NCBI GenBank assembly: GCA_015057325.1
Contig: SVEQ01000004.1
Location: 62,001 to 126,000 of the forward strand
Direction of reading: 5' to 3'
DNA from: Lachnospiraceae bacterium
GTDB lineage: Bacteria > Bacillota > Clostridia > Lachnospirales > Lachnospiraceae
DNA: 64,000 bases
Position 1 is the stretch's first letter. Every line of letters begins with the position of its first letter. Below, piece after piece: positions 63,876 to 64,000 of the stretch. The translations under genes were made by a program, and so were the position numbers. The notes below the pieces were generated by a model. It did no database searches, was not told where the DNA came from, and worked only from the letters and a program-made list of their open reading frames with translations.

Positions 63876-64000
63876 ATGGATAAAAAGAAAATATATGTTA
63901 AGATAAGTGGTTTTGTAGGGCTTGTTATGACATTTATATTATTATCAGGGATATCGGTCCTAGCGACAGAACAACAGGCACAAGGTGATTTAATTATTGA
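63876..64000 (+). CDS. Start of a secreted protein, cut by window end
   Basis: The ATG at 63876 has a strong SD (AAAGGAG, 63862-63868). The 41 codons in view encode a signal peptide (VKISGFVGLVMTFILLSGIS, then VLATE) and the first residues of a mature protein. The frame stays open to the end of the window. Nothing more can be said about function; the context suggests another surface protein. Confidence 0.75.
   Translation, partial: MDKKKIYVKISGFVGLVMTFILLSGISVLATEQQAQGDLII

Noticed and set aside
1-64000. tRNA, rRNA, CRISPR arrays, prophage or transposase genes
   Set aside because: Looked for GTTCRANYC arms, regularly spaced repeats and mobility gene motifs; none were convincing.

Overview
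The window is 64 kb of low-GC chromosome from what looks like an anaerobic, Lachnospiraceae-type clostridium. The evidence is the gene content: RecU, RelQ-type alarmone synthetase, WalJ, HisZ with short HisG, several HD-GYP/EAL proteins, BspA-type leucine-rich-repeat surface proteins, and the TIGR03960/TIGR03936/RNase G cluster. The genus is not determined. All recognised genes lie on the + strand. I saw no rRNA, tRNA, CRISPR array, prophage or transposase gene.

Layout. 1-6.3 kb: smc (5' end outside the window), a membrane HD-GYP protein, ftsY. 6.3-13.7 kb: threonine ammonia-lyase, a ferredoxin-less ASKHA protein, walJ, an ACT/UPF0210 pair and a second HD-GYP protein with an extra C-terminal domain. 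13.7-18 kb: a small membrane protein, the radical-SAM/DUF2344 pair and a short RNase G. 18-31.7 kb: nucleoside salvage (deoB, pyrimidine nucleoside phosphorylase, purine nucleoside phosphorylase, an amidohydrolase) interleaved with wall enzymes (D,D-carboxypeptidase, L,D-transpeptidase, M23 peptidase), then a small alarmone synthetase, an RNA methyltransferase, an SDR and a pseudouridine synthase.

31.65-32.48 kb holds no gene. It is an 831-bp, CpG-dense element bounded by a perfect 27-bp terminal inverted repeat. It folds into two large imperfect hairpins and ends just before recU. This is the least explained sequence in the window. Wobble pairs favour the minus strand as the RNA strand, if it is transcribed.

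32.5-43.5 kb: recU heads a signalling operon (a degenerate 7TM kinase-like protein, a HisKA_3-type kinase, a NarL-type regulator), followed by two large secreted surface proteins. Both surface genes carry the same 8-2-8 palindrome exactly 21 bp upstream of an extended -10 box. The simplest model is that the neighbouring NarL-type regulator activates both.

43.5-53 kb: a small coiled-coil protein, trpS and a histidine operon (hisZ, hisG, hisD, hisB, hisIE). Between hisG and hisD sits a secreted protein with an Ig-like domain and a C-terminal domain resembling BECR-fold RNase toxins. An EAL phosphodiesterase and two very small membrane proteins follow. 53.4-56.1 kb: alaS.

56.1-61 kb: an AraC-type response regulator, two solute-binding lipoproteins whose genes overlap by 86 bp, and a LytS/YesM-type kinase, with no ABC permease. 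This reads as a ligand-sensing two-component module. 61.1-64 kb: a BspA-like surface protein and the start of another secreted protein.

Starts were moved from the longest ORF wherever a Shine-Dalgarno (SD) sequence clearly favoured an internal codon. All family assignments come from reading motifs; no database search was run.
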